Shown one piece after another: positions 50,301-63,626 of a DNA stretch of 64,000 nt. Origin of the DNA: Dryomyza anilis (taxonomy: Eukaryota; Arthropoda; Insecta; Diptera; Dryomyzidae); NCBI GenBank assembly GCA_951804985.1, contig OX638131.1, forward strand, positions 55,294,604 through 55,358,603, written 5' to 3'. The notes under the pieces were generated by a model. That model ran no database searches. It saw nothing but the letters and a program-made list of their open reading frames with translations, and had not been told where the DNA came from. The translations under genes were made by a program, and so were the position numbers. Position 1 is the first letter of the stretch. Each line of letters opens with the position of its first letter.

Positions 50301-53300
50301 TAAATATAAATATAAATATAAATATAAATATAAATATAAATATAAATATAAATATAAATATAAATATAAATATAAATATAAATATAAATATAAATATAAA
50401 TATAAATATAAATATAAATATAAATATAAATATAAATATAAATATAAATATAAATATAAATATAAATATAAATATAAATATAAATATAAATATAAATATA
50501 AATATAAATATAAATATAAATATAAATATAAATATAAATATAAATATAAATATAAATATAAATATAAATATAAATATAAATATAAATATAAATATAAATA
50601 TAAATATAAATATAAATATAAATATAAATATAAATATAAATATAAATATAAATATAAATATAAATATAAATATAAATATAAATATAAATATAAATATAAA
50701 TATAAATATAAATATAAATATAAATATAAATATAAATATAAATATAAATATAAATATAAATATAAATATAAATATAAATATAAATATAAATATAAATATA
50801 AATATAAATATAAATATAAATATAAATATAAATATAAATATAAATATAAATATAAATATAAATATAAATATAAATATAAATATAAATATAAATATAAATA
50901 TAAATATAAATATAAATATAAATATAAATATAAATATAAATATAAATATAAATATAAATATAAATATAAATATAAATATAAATATAAATATAAATATAAA
51001 TATAAATATAAATATAAATATAAATATAAATATAAATATAAATATAAATATAAATATAAATATAAATATAAATATAAATATAAATATAAATATAAATATA
51101 AATATAAATATAAATATAAATATAAATATAAATATAAATATAAATATAAATATAAATATAAATATAAATATAAATATAAATATAAATATAAATATAAATA
51201 TAAATATAAATATAAATATAAATATAAATATAAATATAAATATAAATATAAATATAAATATAAATATAAATATAAATATAAATATAAATATAAATATAAA
51301 TATAAATATAAATATAAATATAAATATAAATATAAATATAAATATAAATATAAATATAAATATAAATATAAATATAAATATAAATATAAATATAAATATA
51401 AATATAAATATAAATATAAATATAAATATAAATATAAATATAAATATAAATATAAATATAAATATAAATATAAATATAAATATAAATATAAATATAAATA
51501 TAAATATAAATATAAATATAAATATAAATATAAATATAAATATAAATATAAATATAAATATAAATATAAATATAAATATAAATATAAATATAAATATAAA
51601 TATAAATATAAATATAAATATAAATATAAATATAAATATAAATATAAATATAAATATAAATATAAATATAAATATAAATATAAATATAAATATAAATATA
51701 AATATAAATATAAATATAAATATAAATATAAATATAAATATAAATATAAATATAAATATAAATATAAATATAAATATAAATATAAATATAAATATAAATA
51801 TAAATATAAATATAAATATAAATATAAATATAAATATAAATATAAATATAAATATAAATATAAATATAAATATAAATATAAATATAAATATAAATATAAA
51901 TATAAATATAAATATAAATATAAATATAAATATAAATATAAATATAAATATAAATATAAATATAAATATAAATATAAATATAAATATAAATATAAATATA
52001 AATATAAATATAAATATAAATATAAATATAAATATAAATATAAATATAAATATAAATATAAATATAAATATAAATATAAATATAAATATAAATATAAATA
52101 TAAATATAAATATAAATATAAATATAAATATAAATATAAATATAAATATAAATATAAATATAAATATAAATATAAATATAAATATAAATATAAATATAAA
52201 TATAAATATAAATATAAATATAAATATAAATATAAATATAAATATAAATATAAATATAAATATAAATATAAATATAAATATAAATATAAATATAAATATA
52301 AATATAAATATAAATATAAATATAAATATAAATATAAATATAAATATAAATATAAATATAAATATAAATATAAATATAAATATAAATATAAATATAAATA
52401 TAAATATAAATATAAATATAAATATAAATATAAATATAAATATAAATATAAATATAAATATAAATATAAATATAAATATAAATATAAATATAAATATAAA
52501 TATAAATATAAATATAAATATAAATATAAATATAAATATAAATATAAATATAAATATAAATATAAATATAAATATAAATATAAATATAAATATAAATATA
52601 AATATAAATATAAATATAAATATAAATATAAATATAAATATAAATATAAATATAAATATAAATATAAATATAAATATAAATATAAATATAAATATAAATA
52701 TAAATATAAATATAAATATAAATATAAATATAAATATAAATATAAATATAAATATAAATATAAATATAAATATAAATATAAATATAAATATAAATATAAA
52801 TATAAATATAAATATAAATATAAATATAAATATAAATATAAATATAAATATAAATATAAATATAAATATAAATATAAATATAAATATAAATATAAATATA
52901 AATATAAATATAAATATAAATATAAATATAAATATAAATATAAATATAAATATAAATATAAATATAAATATAAATATAAATATAAATATAAATATAAATA
53001 TAAATATAAATATAAATATAAATATAAATATAAATATAAATATAAATATAAATATAAATATAAATATAAATATAAATATAAATATAAATATAAATATAAA
53101 TATAAATATAAATATAAATATAAATATAAATATAAATATAAATATAAATATAAATATAAATATAAATATAAATATAAATATAAATATAAATATAAATATA
53201 AATATAAATATAAATATAAATATAAATATAAATATAAATATAAATATAAATATAAATATAAATATAAATATAAATATAAATATAAATATAAATATAAATA

Positions 53301-56300
53301 TAAATATAAATATAAATATAAATATAAATATAAATATAAATATAAATATAAATATAAATATAAATATAAATATAAATATAAATATAAATATAAATATAAA
53401 TATAAATATAAATATAAATATAAATATAAATATAAATATAAATATAAATATAAATATAAATATAAATATAAATATAAATATAAATATAAATATAAATATA
53501 AATATAAATATAAATATAAATATAAATATAAATATAAATATAAATATAAATATAAATATAAATATAAATATAAATATAAATATAAATATAAATATAAATA
53601 TAAATATAAATATAAATATAAATATAAATATAAATATAAATATAAATATAAATATAAATATAAATATAAATATAAATATAAATATAAATATAAATATAAA
53701 TATAAATATAAATATAAATATAAATATAAATATAAATATAAATATAAATATAAATATAAATATAAATATAAATATAAATATAAATATAAATATAAATATA
53801 AATATAAATATAAATATAAATATAAATATAAATATAAATATAAATATAAATATAAATATAAATATAAATATAAATATAAATATAAATATAAATATAAATA
53901 TAAATATAAATATAAATATAAATATAAATATAAATATAAATATAAATATAAATATAAATATAAATATAAATATAAATATAAATATAAATATAAATATAAA
54001 TATAAATATAAATATAAATATAAATATAAATATAAATATAAATATAAATATAAATATAAATATAAATATAAATATAAATATAAATATAAATATAAATATA
54101 AATATAAATATAAATATAAATATAAATATAAATATAAATATAAATATAAATATAAATATAAATATAAATATAAATATAAATATAAATATAAATATAAATA
54201 TAAATATAAATATAAATATAAATATAAATATAAATATAAATATAAATATAAATATAAATATAAATATAAATATAAATATAAATATAAATATAAATATAAA
54301 TATAAATATAAATATAAATATAAATATAAATATAAATATAAATATAAATATAAATATAAATATAAATATAAATATAAATATAAATATAAATATAAATATA
54401 AATATAAATATAAATATAAATATAAATATAAATATAAATATAAATATAAATATAAATATAAATATAAATATAAATATAAATATAAATATAAATATAAATA
54501 TAAATATAAATATAAATATAAATATAAATATAAATATAAATATAAATATAAATATAAATATAAATATAAATATAAATATAAATATAAATATAAATATAAA
54601 TATAAATATAAATATAAATATAAATATAAATATAAATATAAATATAAATATAAATATAAATATAAATATAAATATAAATATAAATATAAATATAAATATA
54701 AATATAAATATAAATATAAATATAAATATAAATATAAATATAAATATAAATATAAATATAAATATAAATATAAATATAAATATAAATATAAATATAAATA
54801 TAAATATAAATATAAATATAAATATAAATATAAATATAAATATAAATATAAATATAAATATAAATATAAATATAAATATAAATATAAATATAAATATAAA
54901 TATAAATATAAATATAAATATAAATATAAATATAAATATAAATATAAATATAAATATAAATATAAATATAAATATAAATATAAATATAAATATAAATATA
55001 AATATAAATATAAATATAAATATAAATATAAATATAAATATAAATATAAATATAAATATAAATATAAATATAAATATAAATATAAATATAAATATAAATA
55101 TAAATATAAATATAAATATAAATATAAATATAAATATAAATATAAATATAAATATAAATATAAATATAAATATAAATATAAATATAAATATAAATATAAA
55201 TATAAATATAAATATAAATATAAATATAAATATAAATATAAATATAAATATAAATATAAATATAAATATAAATATAAATATAAATATAAATATAAATATA
55301 AATATAAATATAAATATAAATATAAATATAAATATAAATATAAATATAAATATAAATATAAATATAAATATAAATATAAATATAAATATAAATATAAATA
55401 TAAATATAAATATAAATATAAATATAAATATAAATATAAATATAAATATAAATATAAATATAAATATAAATATAAATATAAATATAAATATAAATATAAA
55501 TATAAATATAAATATAAATATAAATATAAATATAAATATAAATATAAATATAAATATAAATATAAATATAAATATAAATATAAATATAAATATAAATATA
55601 AATATAAATATAAATATAAATATAAATATAAATATAAATATAAATATAAATATAAATATAAATATAAATATAAATATAAATATAAATATAAATATAAATA
55701 TAAATATAAATATAAATATAAATATAAATATAAATATAAATATAAATATAAATATAAATATAAATATAAATATAAATATAAATATAAATATAAATATAAA
55801 TATAAATATAAATATAAATATAAATATAAATATAAATATAAATATAAATATAAATATAAATATAAATATAAATATAAATATAAATATAAATATAAATATA
55901 AATATAAATATAAATATAAATATAAATATAAATATAAATATAAATATAAATATAAATATAAATATAAATATAAATATAAATATAAATATAAATATAAATA
56001 TAAATATAAATATAAATATAAATATAAATATAAATATAAATATAAATATAAATATAAATATAAATATAAATATAAATATAAATATAAATATAAATATAAA
56101 TATAAATATAAATATAAATATAAATATAAATATAAATATAAATATAAATATAAATATAAATATAAATATAAATATAAATATAAATATAAATATAAATATA
56201 AATATAAATATAAATATAAATATAAATATAAATATAAATATAAATATAAATATAAATATAAATATAAATATAAATATAAATATAAATATAAATATAAATA

Positions 56301-57085
56301 TAAATATAAATATAAATATAAATATAAATATAAATATAAATATAAATATAAATATAAATATAAATATAAATATAAATATAAATATAAATATAAATATAAA
56401 TATAAATATAAATATAAATATAAATATAAATATAAATATAAATATAAATATAAATATAAATATAAATATAAATATAAATATAAATATAAATATAAATATA
56501 AATATAAATATAAATATAAATATAAATATAAATATAAATATAAATATAAATATAAATATAAATATAAATATAAATATAAATATAAATATAAATATAAATA
56601 TAAATATAAATATAAATATAAATATAAATATAAATATAAATATAAATATAAATATAAATATAAATATAAATATAAATATAAATATAAATATAAATATAAA
56701 TATAAATATAAATATAAATATAAATATAAATATAAATATAAATATAAATATAAATATAAATATAAATATAAATATAAATATAAATATAAATATAAATATA
56801 AATATAAATATAAATATAAATATAAATATAAATATAAATATAAATATAAATATAAATATAAATATAAATATAAATATAAATATAAATATAAATATAAATA
56901 TAAATATAAATATAAATATAAATATAAATATAAATATAAATATAAATATAAATATAAATATAAATATAAATATAAATATAAATATAAATATAAATATAAA
57001 TATAAATATAAATATAAATATAAATATAAATATAAATATAAATATAAATATAAATATAAATATAAATATAAATATAAATATAAAT
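38363..57085. repeat. Hexamer satellite (TATAAA)n, array 3, ~3120 units (18.7 kb)
   Basis: This is the largest array, nearly a third of the window. Reading-phase changes mark only four irregularities, near 46929, 47549, 47587 and 48105. To the left lie about 8.57 kb and to the right about 8.98 kb of perfect hexamer. TACAAA units seen in copies 1 and 2 are absent. The open frames of more than 6,000 codons across it are repeat artefacts. Confidence 0.97.
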
Positions 57086-58603
57086 AATATATATAAATCG
57101 GATACAATTCTTTTGAATATAGTTTGAATATCGTGTGACTACAATTTTTGATTCATGTAGCAAACGAAACGTTGAGTACGCTCGTGTTGAGAGTTTTTTT
57201 GTTGCCAGCCTATAAATTATACGACAAAGTAAAAAAAAAAAAAAAAAAAAAAAATTTTGATTATGAAAAATAGTTGGCAAAACTAAAATTTTGAACAACC
57301 GTTCAATTCAGTGAGCGAAACGAACGAAACGTGTGAAATTCATTATACAAGTTTTAGACGAAGGGGACTGGAAATGAAGTCACAAGAAAATAAAAAGATA
57401 CATGATTTGGGGGTTAGTTTTGAAAAATAGGTTAGGTTTCTATGTCTCCTTTAGTCTGAATTTGCTCCTCTTTTGATACTTAAATCTGAACCAATGGCGT
57501 ACCTTTTTGTCAGGGATGTCGTACGTTTGAGTACGAAAGAGTTCGGAATTACGAACGAACGCAACACTGGGATACCGCCCCCGAAAACCTTTATTAAGTT
57601 CTAGAATGACATTCGAGAAACATACAAGCTTAAAAAAAACACGTCTACCACATTTTAGCTGCTGGCATCGATTTCCTGCAGCTGTCTTGGCCATTGATGA
57701 GAACCCTCAGGCATTATATTATTGTATTAGCTGTCAAAAATTATTCTATTTGGGAAAAATTATTGTATCTTTGGTTTAAAAAAAAATGCCTGATCTTTCA
57801 TTTGCTTAATGTGATCCATGACCTCAAAAATGGGTCAAAAACTATTTATTTTCCAACAAAAATTTATTTTAAATAACGGTAGATCATTTGGGGTTTTCAA
57901 AATTAATAGAGTTTTAATCCCTTTAATAGTTCATGGAGCAAAAAATAGCGTTACGTATCCCACGATCAATCCACGAAAATTGTAATTTTTAGTAAAAATT
58001 CTAATAAAATGTTAATTAAAAATTCTAATATTTACTAAAAATTCAAAGAATTTTTAGTAAATATTAAAATTTTTATAAAAATTAGAATTATTAGTAAAAA
58101 TTAGAATTATTAGTAATAATTCAAATTTTTAGTAAAAATTGGAATTTTTAGCAATATTTTTGATTTGTAGAAAAAACATTGGCGCAGAATCATAGACAAT
58201 TTAAAGTCGACTTTAAAATAAATTCGACTTTTTTGACCAATTTTGTATAGAATAAATTGTTAAAAAGCTAATTTTAAATTTAAAGTTGACTTTAAATTGT
58301 TATGCGCTATTTTATATTTATTCCAATATATTTTATATCTAAATAAATTTTTTTGATTATTTTAGACTATTTTTTAAATAATATTTTAGTATTTTGGATC
58401 TTATGATGTATAAGAAAATGTATTAATAAAGAATATATATTAGAGAAAAGATAATCCAGACTAAATATTATTTTTTTTATTATTTTAGACTATTTTTTAA
58501 ATAATATTTTAGTATTTAGGATCTAATGATTTATAAGAAAATGTATTAATAAAGAAAATATATTAAAGAAAATATAATCCAGACTAACTATTATACAGTA
58601 GCC
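57086..58603. other. Right flank of array 3
   Basis: Counterpart of 21463-23078. It lacks 109 bp at 57813, and keeps the 84-aa minus-strand ORF at 57440-57694, the AGTAAAAATT short-repeat tract, the 105-bp inverted repeat and the 123-bp duplication in fuller form. Confidence 0.65.
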
Positions 58604-59990
58604 AGTGATAACACCAACCATTGTGCTAATATCCTTCCTATTTGTCATAAGGAGTTGTTTAGATCGCTTCAAGTCTAACTTGGGCCATACTTGTTTAGTG
58701 GTGGAGCCGCTTGTACCACCCGCCCACCTCTTGTTTGTTTTCGTTAATGTGTCTTGCTTCAGAATTAGTTTACAAGTTGATATGGGAATACCCAGATTAC
58801 TCATCTCAGACTGAATGTTCAGTGTGGTCCCCTTCCTAGCTAGTTCGTCTTCCTTCTCATTTCCTTCGATGTCCCTGTGTCCTGGCACCCAATACAGGTG
58901 TATATTGAACAGGTTTGCCATCTCCATCAGAGATGAGCGGCAGTCGTGGGCAACTTTCGACGTGAGAGACTCGGATATAACGGATTTGGTGGCTGCTTGA
59001 CTATTGATGAAAATACTAATATCATTTACGAATACTATATTCCATCTTAGTCAGGTAAGAACCTCTTTAATAGCCATGACTTCCGCTTGAAATACACTTC
59101 AGTAGTCCGACAGGCGGAAGGCTATACCTAAGTTTAGTTGTTCACAGAAAACACCACATCCTACCTTACCGTACAGTTTAGAGCCGTCAGTATTGAATTC
59201 ATGAGTGTTTCCAGTTGTCAAAGTGCCTTCTTCCCAGTCTTCTCTAGAGGGTATATTTGCTTAACAGCCCCTATCGAAGGCGATGGTTGGAAGCATATAG
59301 TCGATATATTTGGGTAACCTTTTTAGTAGATTTGTAATTGTGGTGTGTCTCCTATGTGTCTTCCGCCACTGATTTGTGGCGGTAAGGCGAATCGCTGTAT
59401 AAGCTGCCATTTGTTTTCCTAAGATGTCTATTGGGATGAGATGTAAAAGCATGTTTAGTGCGTCAGAGGTCGTAGTTCTTAACGCACCACTGATGCATAA
59501 TGAGGCGTTTCTTTGTACTCTACTGAGATTGGCGACATATGATGTTATCTCCATTGCGTAGTGAGGTAGTGAGTGGTAGACCAGAGAGATGTTTTGTACT
59601 TCCAGGGAAGTGAGTGTCCATAAGAAGTTCAATGGATTCGGTACAAGATGTTGTCCAAGTACCATCAGGATATGTAAGATAACTTGGAATGGTGGGACTA
59701 GTGGATAGTATTTTCCTCAGTCTCGATGCCTGGGATGTTTCATTTATTTTCCCACAGAATAGTCTCCATAAGTCGCGGTTGGCTTTGCTGATTGCCGATT
59801 TATATGTCCGAAGACTGACCTTGTAGCACTCCCAGTCATGTAATAGTCTAGTGTACTTAGCCCTGCTATGTGCCCTACTATTAATATGCAGGGTTCTGAT
59901 GTTAGGTGACCACCACTGTGGTCTAATTTTCCCAATATGTCTGTTAGTTGGGCATGTTTTTGATTGTGCTGAATTGAGTGTGTCCACACA
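58604..59990 (-). pseudogene. LINE copy 2 (LOA/I-like clade), RT domain deleted
   Basis: Read on the minus strand from 59987, the protein starts in the linker between endonuclease and RT (QWWSPNIR, then WRLFCGKI.ETSQASRLRK, then YPDGTW). It reaches DTHFPG near 59600. By about 59527 it is already in the post-RT block (LSRVQRNASLCISGALRTT), so the whole reverse transcriptase, several hundred residues, is missing. RNase H follows: TDGSKL near 59190, FQAEVMAI near 59090, and PGHRDIEGNE near 58895, with at least two stops between them. The coding part ends near 58604 without the Cys-rich tail or a poly(A) tail, so the 3' end is lost as well. It is related to, but not the same family as, LINE copies 1 and 3. 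Confidence 0.85.
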
Positions 59991-59995
59991 TCACA

Positions 59996-60545
59996 ACCAT
60001 TCAAGAACCATGGGTGTATAACAAACGCATCTGTGGTCTTAGTGAACTACGTGATGAAACCATACTATACGATGAGCAAGCCACAAGACCTAGAAGCTGT
60101 CTTATAGTATCGAAACACTTAGCTGTCACCAAGTTAACCCAATTCTGTGGACAAGACCTGGTGGCAGCCAAAGTGAGCTAGGAAAGCGATAGTGGATGGA
60201 ACATAGGATTGTCGCCTAAGGCTACTTCCCCTATGATTCACTACTGCCTCCTCCGCCAAAGACAATTGTTGAGCTCATAGAGTACTGTAATCTTAAGGAG
60301 ACTGGTCTTATTCTTTGCTGTGACGCTAATGCTCAACACACTGTGTGGGGCAGCAGTAAATGCAACGCACGAGGTACCAGACTCCTTGACTTTACATAAT
60401 AAACCCACGTATGTGACTGCTAGAAGACAGGAAGTGATTGTCCTAACTTTGTTTAACTGAAGACTGAGAGAGTCAATATAAAACTGGAAGGTTCTTAAAG
60501 AAGATTCTTTATCGGACCACAGATATATCGAGTTTCATACTGACC
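59996..60545 (+). pseudogene. LINE copy 3: APE-type endonuclease domain, 5' truncated
   Basis: This endonuclease nicks target DNA to prime reverse transcription. The element starts abruptly at the block IQEPWVY (59997), so the N-terminal third with the first Asn/Glu residues is missing. RSCLIVSKH, then FCGQDLVAAKV, then CCDANAQHTVWGSS (catalytic Asp and Asn, 60317-60360) and SDHRYIEF (catalytic His, near 60515) follow in order but in different frames, with several stops. It abuts the 5' side of LINE copy 2 head to head within about 10 bp. Confidence 0.85.
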
Positions 60546-61785
60546 GATAGGTGCTGCCCTCTATGACGGTAAGAAACCCTAGAAAAACGAACTGGGCACG
60601 CTTCAGACATGAACTTGAAAATTCCTTTCCGGGAAATCAAATCCACATAGGGCCGCTTTGTAATCCCAGCACTGGGGACTGCAATAACAACTCTAATGTG
60701 ACAAAACATGACTGGCAGGTTGCCAGATTGGTACGATGTGTACGATGAAGCTATCCAATACGCAGTGGCCTCTTTGGATGGCTTCAAGTCACCTTGGCCG
60801 GATGGCATCTACCCAGTCATTCAACAGGAAGGTATAACCCAATTGCTACCATGCCTAAAGAAGATCTTTAGAGCAAGTCTCGCATGTGCATTCATTTCGA
60901 CATCCTGGCATTTAGTTAAAGTAGCCTTCATTCCTAATGTTGGAAGAGAAGACTATTCCATAGCCAAGAGCTTCAGACCCATTAGTATGCTGATTTCCTT
61001 CATACGAAAGTGTCTAGAAAGACTAGTTGAGTTGCACATCAGAAAAACGTGGTTTCAAGGTACCCACTATCATCAAGACAACATGCCTACCAACGTGGAA
61101 AATCCTGTGAAACACCATTGCAACATCTGGTTGGCTGGATCGAGCATGCTTTTCAGAGGAAGATGTACGACATGGGCATATCTGTTGACTTCGAGGATGC
61201 TTTTGATAATGCGACTTTTGATGGAATGTGTGACGCAGCATGGAATAGATGAAACGTTGGTCAAATAGCTAAGGTCAATGCTAATGTATAGGACCATCAC
61301 CTCTGAGGGGGAGTGCGGTCAGTATATTATGGCAGGGGTGAATAGAGGTTGTCCTCAAGAAGCCGTTCTCTCCCCGCTGCTCTGGTGTATGTTGGTTGAC
61401 TCTCTGCTCAACGATCTTGATGGACCAGGTGTCTATTCCCAGGCCTATGCAGACGATGTTGCCATTCTTGCCACAGGATTTTCCCTCAATGAGCTCTGTA
61501 TTAAAACACAAAACTCATTGAACTGAATTGACAGCTGGTGTACTGAAACGGACTTTCCGTCAACCCTCACAAAACAGGGATTGTTCTCTTCACGAGGAAA
61601 AGAATAATGACAGGTTTATCTCTACCAGTACTTAAGGGTGTCACTATTCCTCTGTCTAACGCAGTAAAATATCTGGGATTAACTCTAGATAGTAAACTAC
61701 TTTGGACAAAACATGTTGAAAATAAAATTTCGCGAGCATTGAATGCCTTCTTTCAATGCAGAGGAATTTTTGGGAAGACGATGTT
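60546..61785 (+). pseudogene. LINE copy 3: reverse transcriptase domain
   Basis: After a linker (VRNPRKTNWARFRHELE) the RT blocks appear in order. KSPWPDGIYP carries Trp where Gly is usual. Next comes FRPISMLISFIRKCLERLV near 60975-61030. Then HAYQRGKSCETPLQHL follows after a frameshift near 61070. Block A is DFEDAFDNATF near 61190. Block B is GCPQEAVLSPLLW with Glu for the usual Gly, near 61350. Block C is AYADDVAIL near 61445. The thumb region (NAVKYLGLTLDSKLLW, then RALNAFFQCRGIFGKT) ends near 61780 at a deletion. The catalytic residues of A and C are present, but at least three frameshifts separate them. The clade is close to LOA/R1-like elements. Confidence 0.88.
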
Positions 61786-62079
61786 CCTTGGTATATCTCT
61801 GACATTGCACTTGACACTCCAATAGACACCTGTCTACTAGAGATGCGCTCCGATGCAATGATAACAGAAATATTACCCAGACGAAAGATCTTTGCAGATC
61901 TTTGGCACAGACGTGATGAGAGAGGATCAGCTTCACTCTTTATCATACAATAGCCTTCATAGATTCAATAATGAATCTAAGAAGTATCATTAAAAACCAG
62001 GGGACTGGGTCACAGCACAATGGATATAACCCTGTCTGAGTGCTGCGGCTCAATTTTTATCCCACAATAAAAAAAAAAA
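61786..62079 (+). pseudogene. LINE copy 3: post-RT scrap, 3' UTR and poly(A) tail
   Basis: The post-RT stretch VPWYISDIALDTPIDTCLLEM also occurs in LINE copy 1 (near 6805). It is followed after ILPRR directly by 3'-end sequence that in copy 1 lies beyond RNase H, so the whole RNase H domain is deleted. The last 150 bp (CACAGACGTGATGAGAG.. to CCCACAATAAAA) match copy 1 in inverse orientation. The A-run at 62069-62078 is the retained tail. Confidence 0.85.
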
Positions 62080-62570
62080 CAGTTGGAAGGTTAGATATCA
62101 TGGGAAATTTCTAAGTAGGTGTTATTATTATAGTTAGGAATATCGAATTATTATAGTTAGGATTATCGGTCAAAGCCGACAATAAATACCCTACACATAT
62201 GTGTGGTTACCATTCAAAGTGGTATATAGGTCACCAGGGTATACGAATCCTGAAAATAACTACAAACTTTCCATCGCTGAAGAATTACCATTCATTTGAT
62301 ACCCATATTTACAAATGGGTAGGTGTACCGAATTTCGATTTTTGTTTTGGGAACCACAAGTCGTTTCGCCGGAAAACGTTATTTTCATGTATTTGAGCAT
62401 GATGTCAATATATTATTGACCAAAAAAAGTTTACGTAAGCACGTATACAGTAAAATTGATCTGTAGATGTAAATTTTATATGAGGTATTTGAACATAAAT
62501 GGTCAGTTCTCAGGTCCACAATAGACCGATCATGCCAATTTTCTTGTTCAGACAGCGTAGATATATAAGG
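62080..62570 (+). repeat. Dispersed repeat, copy b, interrupted at its right end
   Basis: It starts CAGTTGGAAGG immediately after the LINE poly(A) tail and follows copy a through the segment CATGCCAATTTT to AGATATATAAGG. There it stops and G/C-rich coding-like DNA begins. The stem-loop is reduced to TCGGTCAAAGCCGA. Confidence 0.75.
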
Positions 62571-62819
62571 ATGAGCGTCCACCAGGCCATGGATATCTGG
62601 AACGCCGATCAGCTGAGATATTTCGAAACCTATCTGACCATCTTCAGAGCGAATTGGTGGGACGACGGAATTGACGCCCGACTGAATCGCCTCATCAAAG
62701 CTTACAAAGATGACCCCACCTTCGAGTGTTTCCTGTTAGTTTGCCGCGAGATCGCGCGACTAGATAAGGAAGCCGGCGGGATACTTGTTCTATACTTGTC
62801 TGCTTACAGGCCATACTAA
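62571..62819 (+). CDS. Unrecognised 82-aa ORF of foreign base composition, possibly a captured exon
   Basis: The frame runs from ATG (MSVHQAMDIWNADQLRYF..) to TAA at 62817. I know no family for it. It is probably all helical, rich in Trp, Asp and Arg, with no signal peptide or membrane segment. Third codon positions are mostly G or C (AGC GTC CAC CAG GCC, and so on), whereas the DNA around it is strongly A/T. That codon pattern is what one expects of a constrained gene, not of satellite. It lies between dispersed-repeat copies b and c, in the same orientation. It could be an exon or processed fragment of a host gene or virus picked up by the repeat. No poly(A) tail or splice site is evident, and a longer upstream start at 62499 would run through repeat sequence and is less likely. 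Confidence 0.45.
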   Translation: MSVHQAMDIWNADQLRYFETYLTIFRANWWDDGIDARLNRLIKAYKDDPTFECFLLVCREIARLDKEAGGILVLYLSAYRPY

Positions 62820-62903
62820 TGTCGACCCCCGCTCTCTGGACGGCTCATAAAATATGTGGAATTTATTTAAATATTATGTGACAACCAAAATTCAAAGAAA
62901 AAC
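62820..62903. other. Short spacer after the ORF
   Basis: It starts G/C-rich (GTCGACCCCCGCTCTCTGGAC), then becomes AT-rich with AATAAA-like variants absent. The G/C-rich part probably belongs to the same foreign segment as the ORF. Confidence 0.4.
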
Positions 62904-63240
62904 CAGTTGGGAAGGTTAGATCACATGGGAAATTTTAAAGTAGGGACATTTTATAGTATGCGTTATTGTGATAGTTAGGATTATCAAAATTATAGTCGCT
63001 CAAAGACGACTATAAATACCCTACACTATATGTGGTTACCATTCAAAGTGGTTTATAGGTCACCAGGGTATACGAATCCTAAAAATAAATACAAACTTTC
63101 AATCACTGAAGAATTTCTATTCATTTGATACCCATATTTACAAATGGGTAGGTGTACCGAATTTCGATTTTTTTTTTTGAACCAGAAGTCGTTTTGCGGG
63201 AAAACATTATTTTCATGCATTTGAGCATGAAGTCAATATA
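62904..63240 (+). repeat. Dispersed repeat, copy c, truncated at right
   Basis: It starts CAGTTGGGAAGG like copy b. It keeps the stem-loop TTATAGTCG/CGACTATAA and the GATACCCATATTTACAAATG block. It ends at GAAGTCAATATAATTATA, where the minisatellite begins. Confidence 0.75.
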
Positions 63241-63254
63241 ATTATAAATTTAAT

Positions 63255-63626
63255 ACGGTAAAAAGTGTGTCCTGGCTACGATCACGTAGTGCGTGAGCAC
63301 AAAAGCCGAATACACAAGGATAAAGATATCCTCGTCGTAATGAGTTCCTGGACACGGTAAAAATTGTGTCCTGGCTTCGGTCACGTAGTGCGTGAACACC
63401 AGAGCCGAATACACAAGGATAAAGATGTCCTCGGCATAATGTTCCAGGACACGGTAAAAAGTGTGTCCTGGCTTCGATCACGTAGTGTTTGACCACAAGA
63501 GCCGAATACACAAGAATAAAGATATCCTTGGCGTAAGGAGTCCCAGGACAAGGTAAAAGTGTGTCTTGGCTTCGATCACGTCGTGTTTGACCACCAGAGC
63601 CGAATACACAAGGATAAAGATATCCC
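63255..63626. repeat. ~99-bp minisatellite, 3.8 units
   Basis: Units start ACGGTAAAAAGTG at 63255, 63354, 63451 and 63550 (spacing 99, 97, 99). Shared blocks are GTGTCCTGGCTTCG, ATCACGTAGTG, AGCCGAATACACAAGGATAAAGAT and CCAGGAC. Units differ at many positions, so the array is old. A minus-strand frame stays open across it, but it switches peptide phase between units and is not a convincing gene. Confidence 0.92.

Larger units (their letters stand above)
37466..58922 (+). repeat. Tandem segmental duplication, copy 3 (left part in the gap)
   Basis: It resumes at the sequence matching 15441 and 27179 (CTCGTACATATCGACAACC). It keeps the hairpin as in copy 1, has an 18.7-kb array, lacks 109 bp of the right flank (between GTGA and TCCATGACC at 57813), and continues past the duplication boundary into native LINE sequence. 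It is therefore the copy with the ancestral right flank. Confidence 0.85.

Noticed and set aside
38295..57298. Open frames of 6,270 and 6,317 codons on the minus strand, and frames of 1,196-3,065 codons in the arrays
   Set aside because: The hexamer contains a stop in only one of six frames, so open frames of Ile-Tyr, Leu-Tyr, Phe-Ile, Tyr-Lys or Asn-Ile are automatic. They are not genes.
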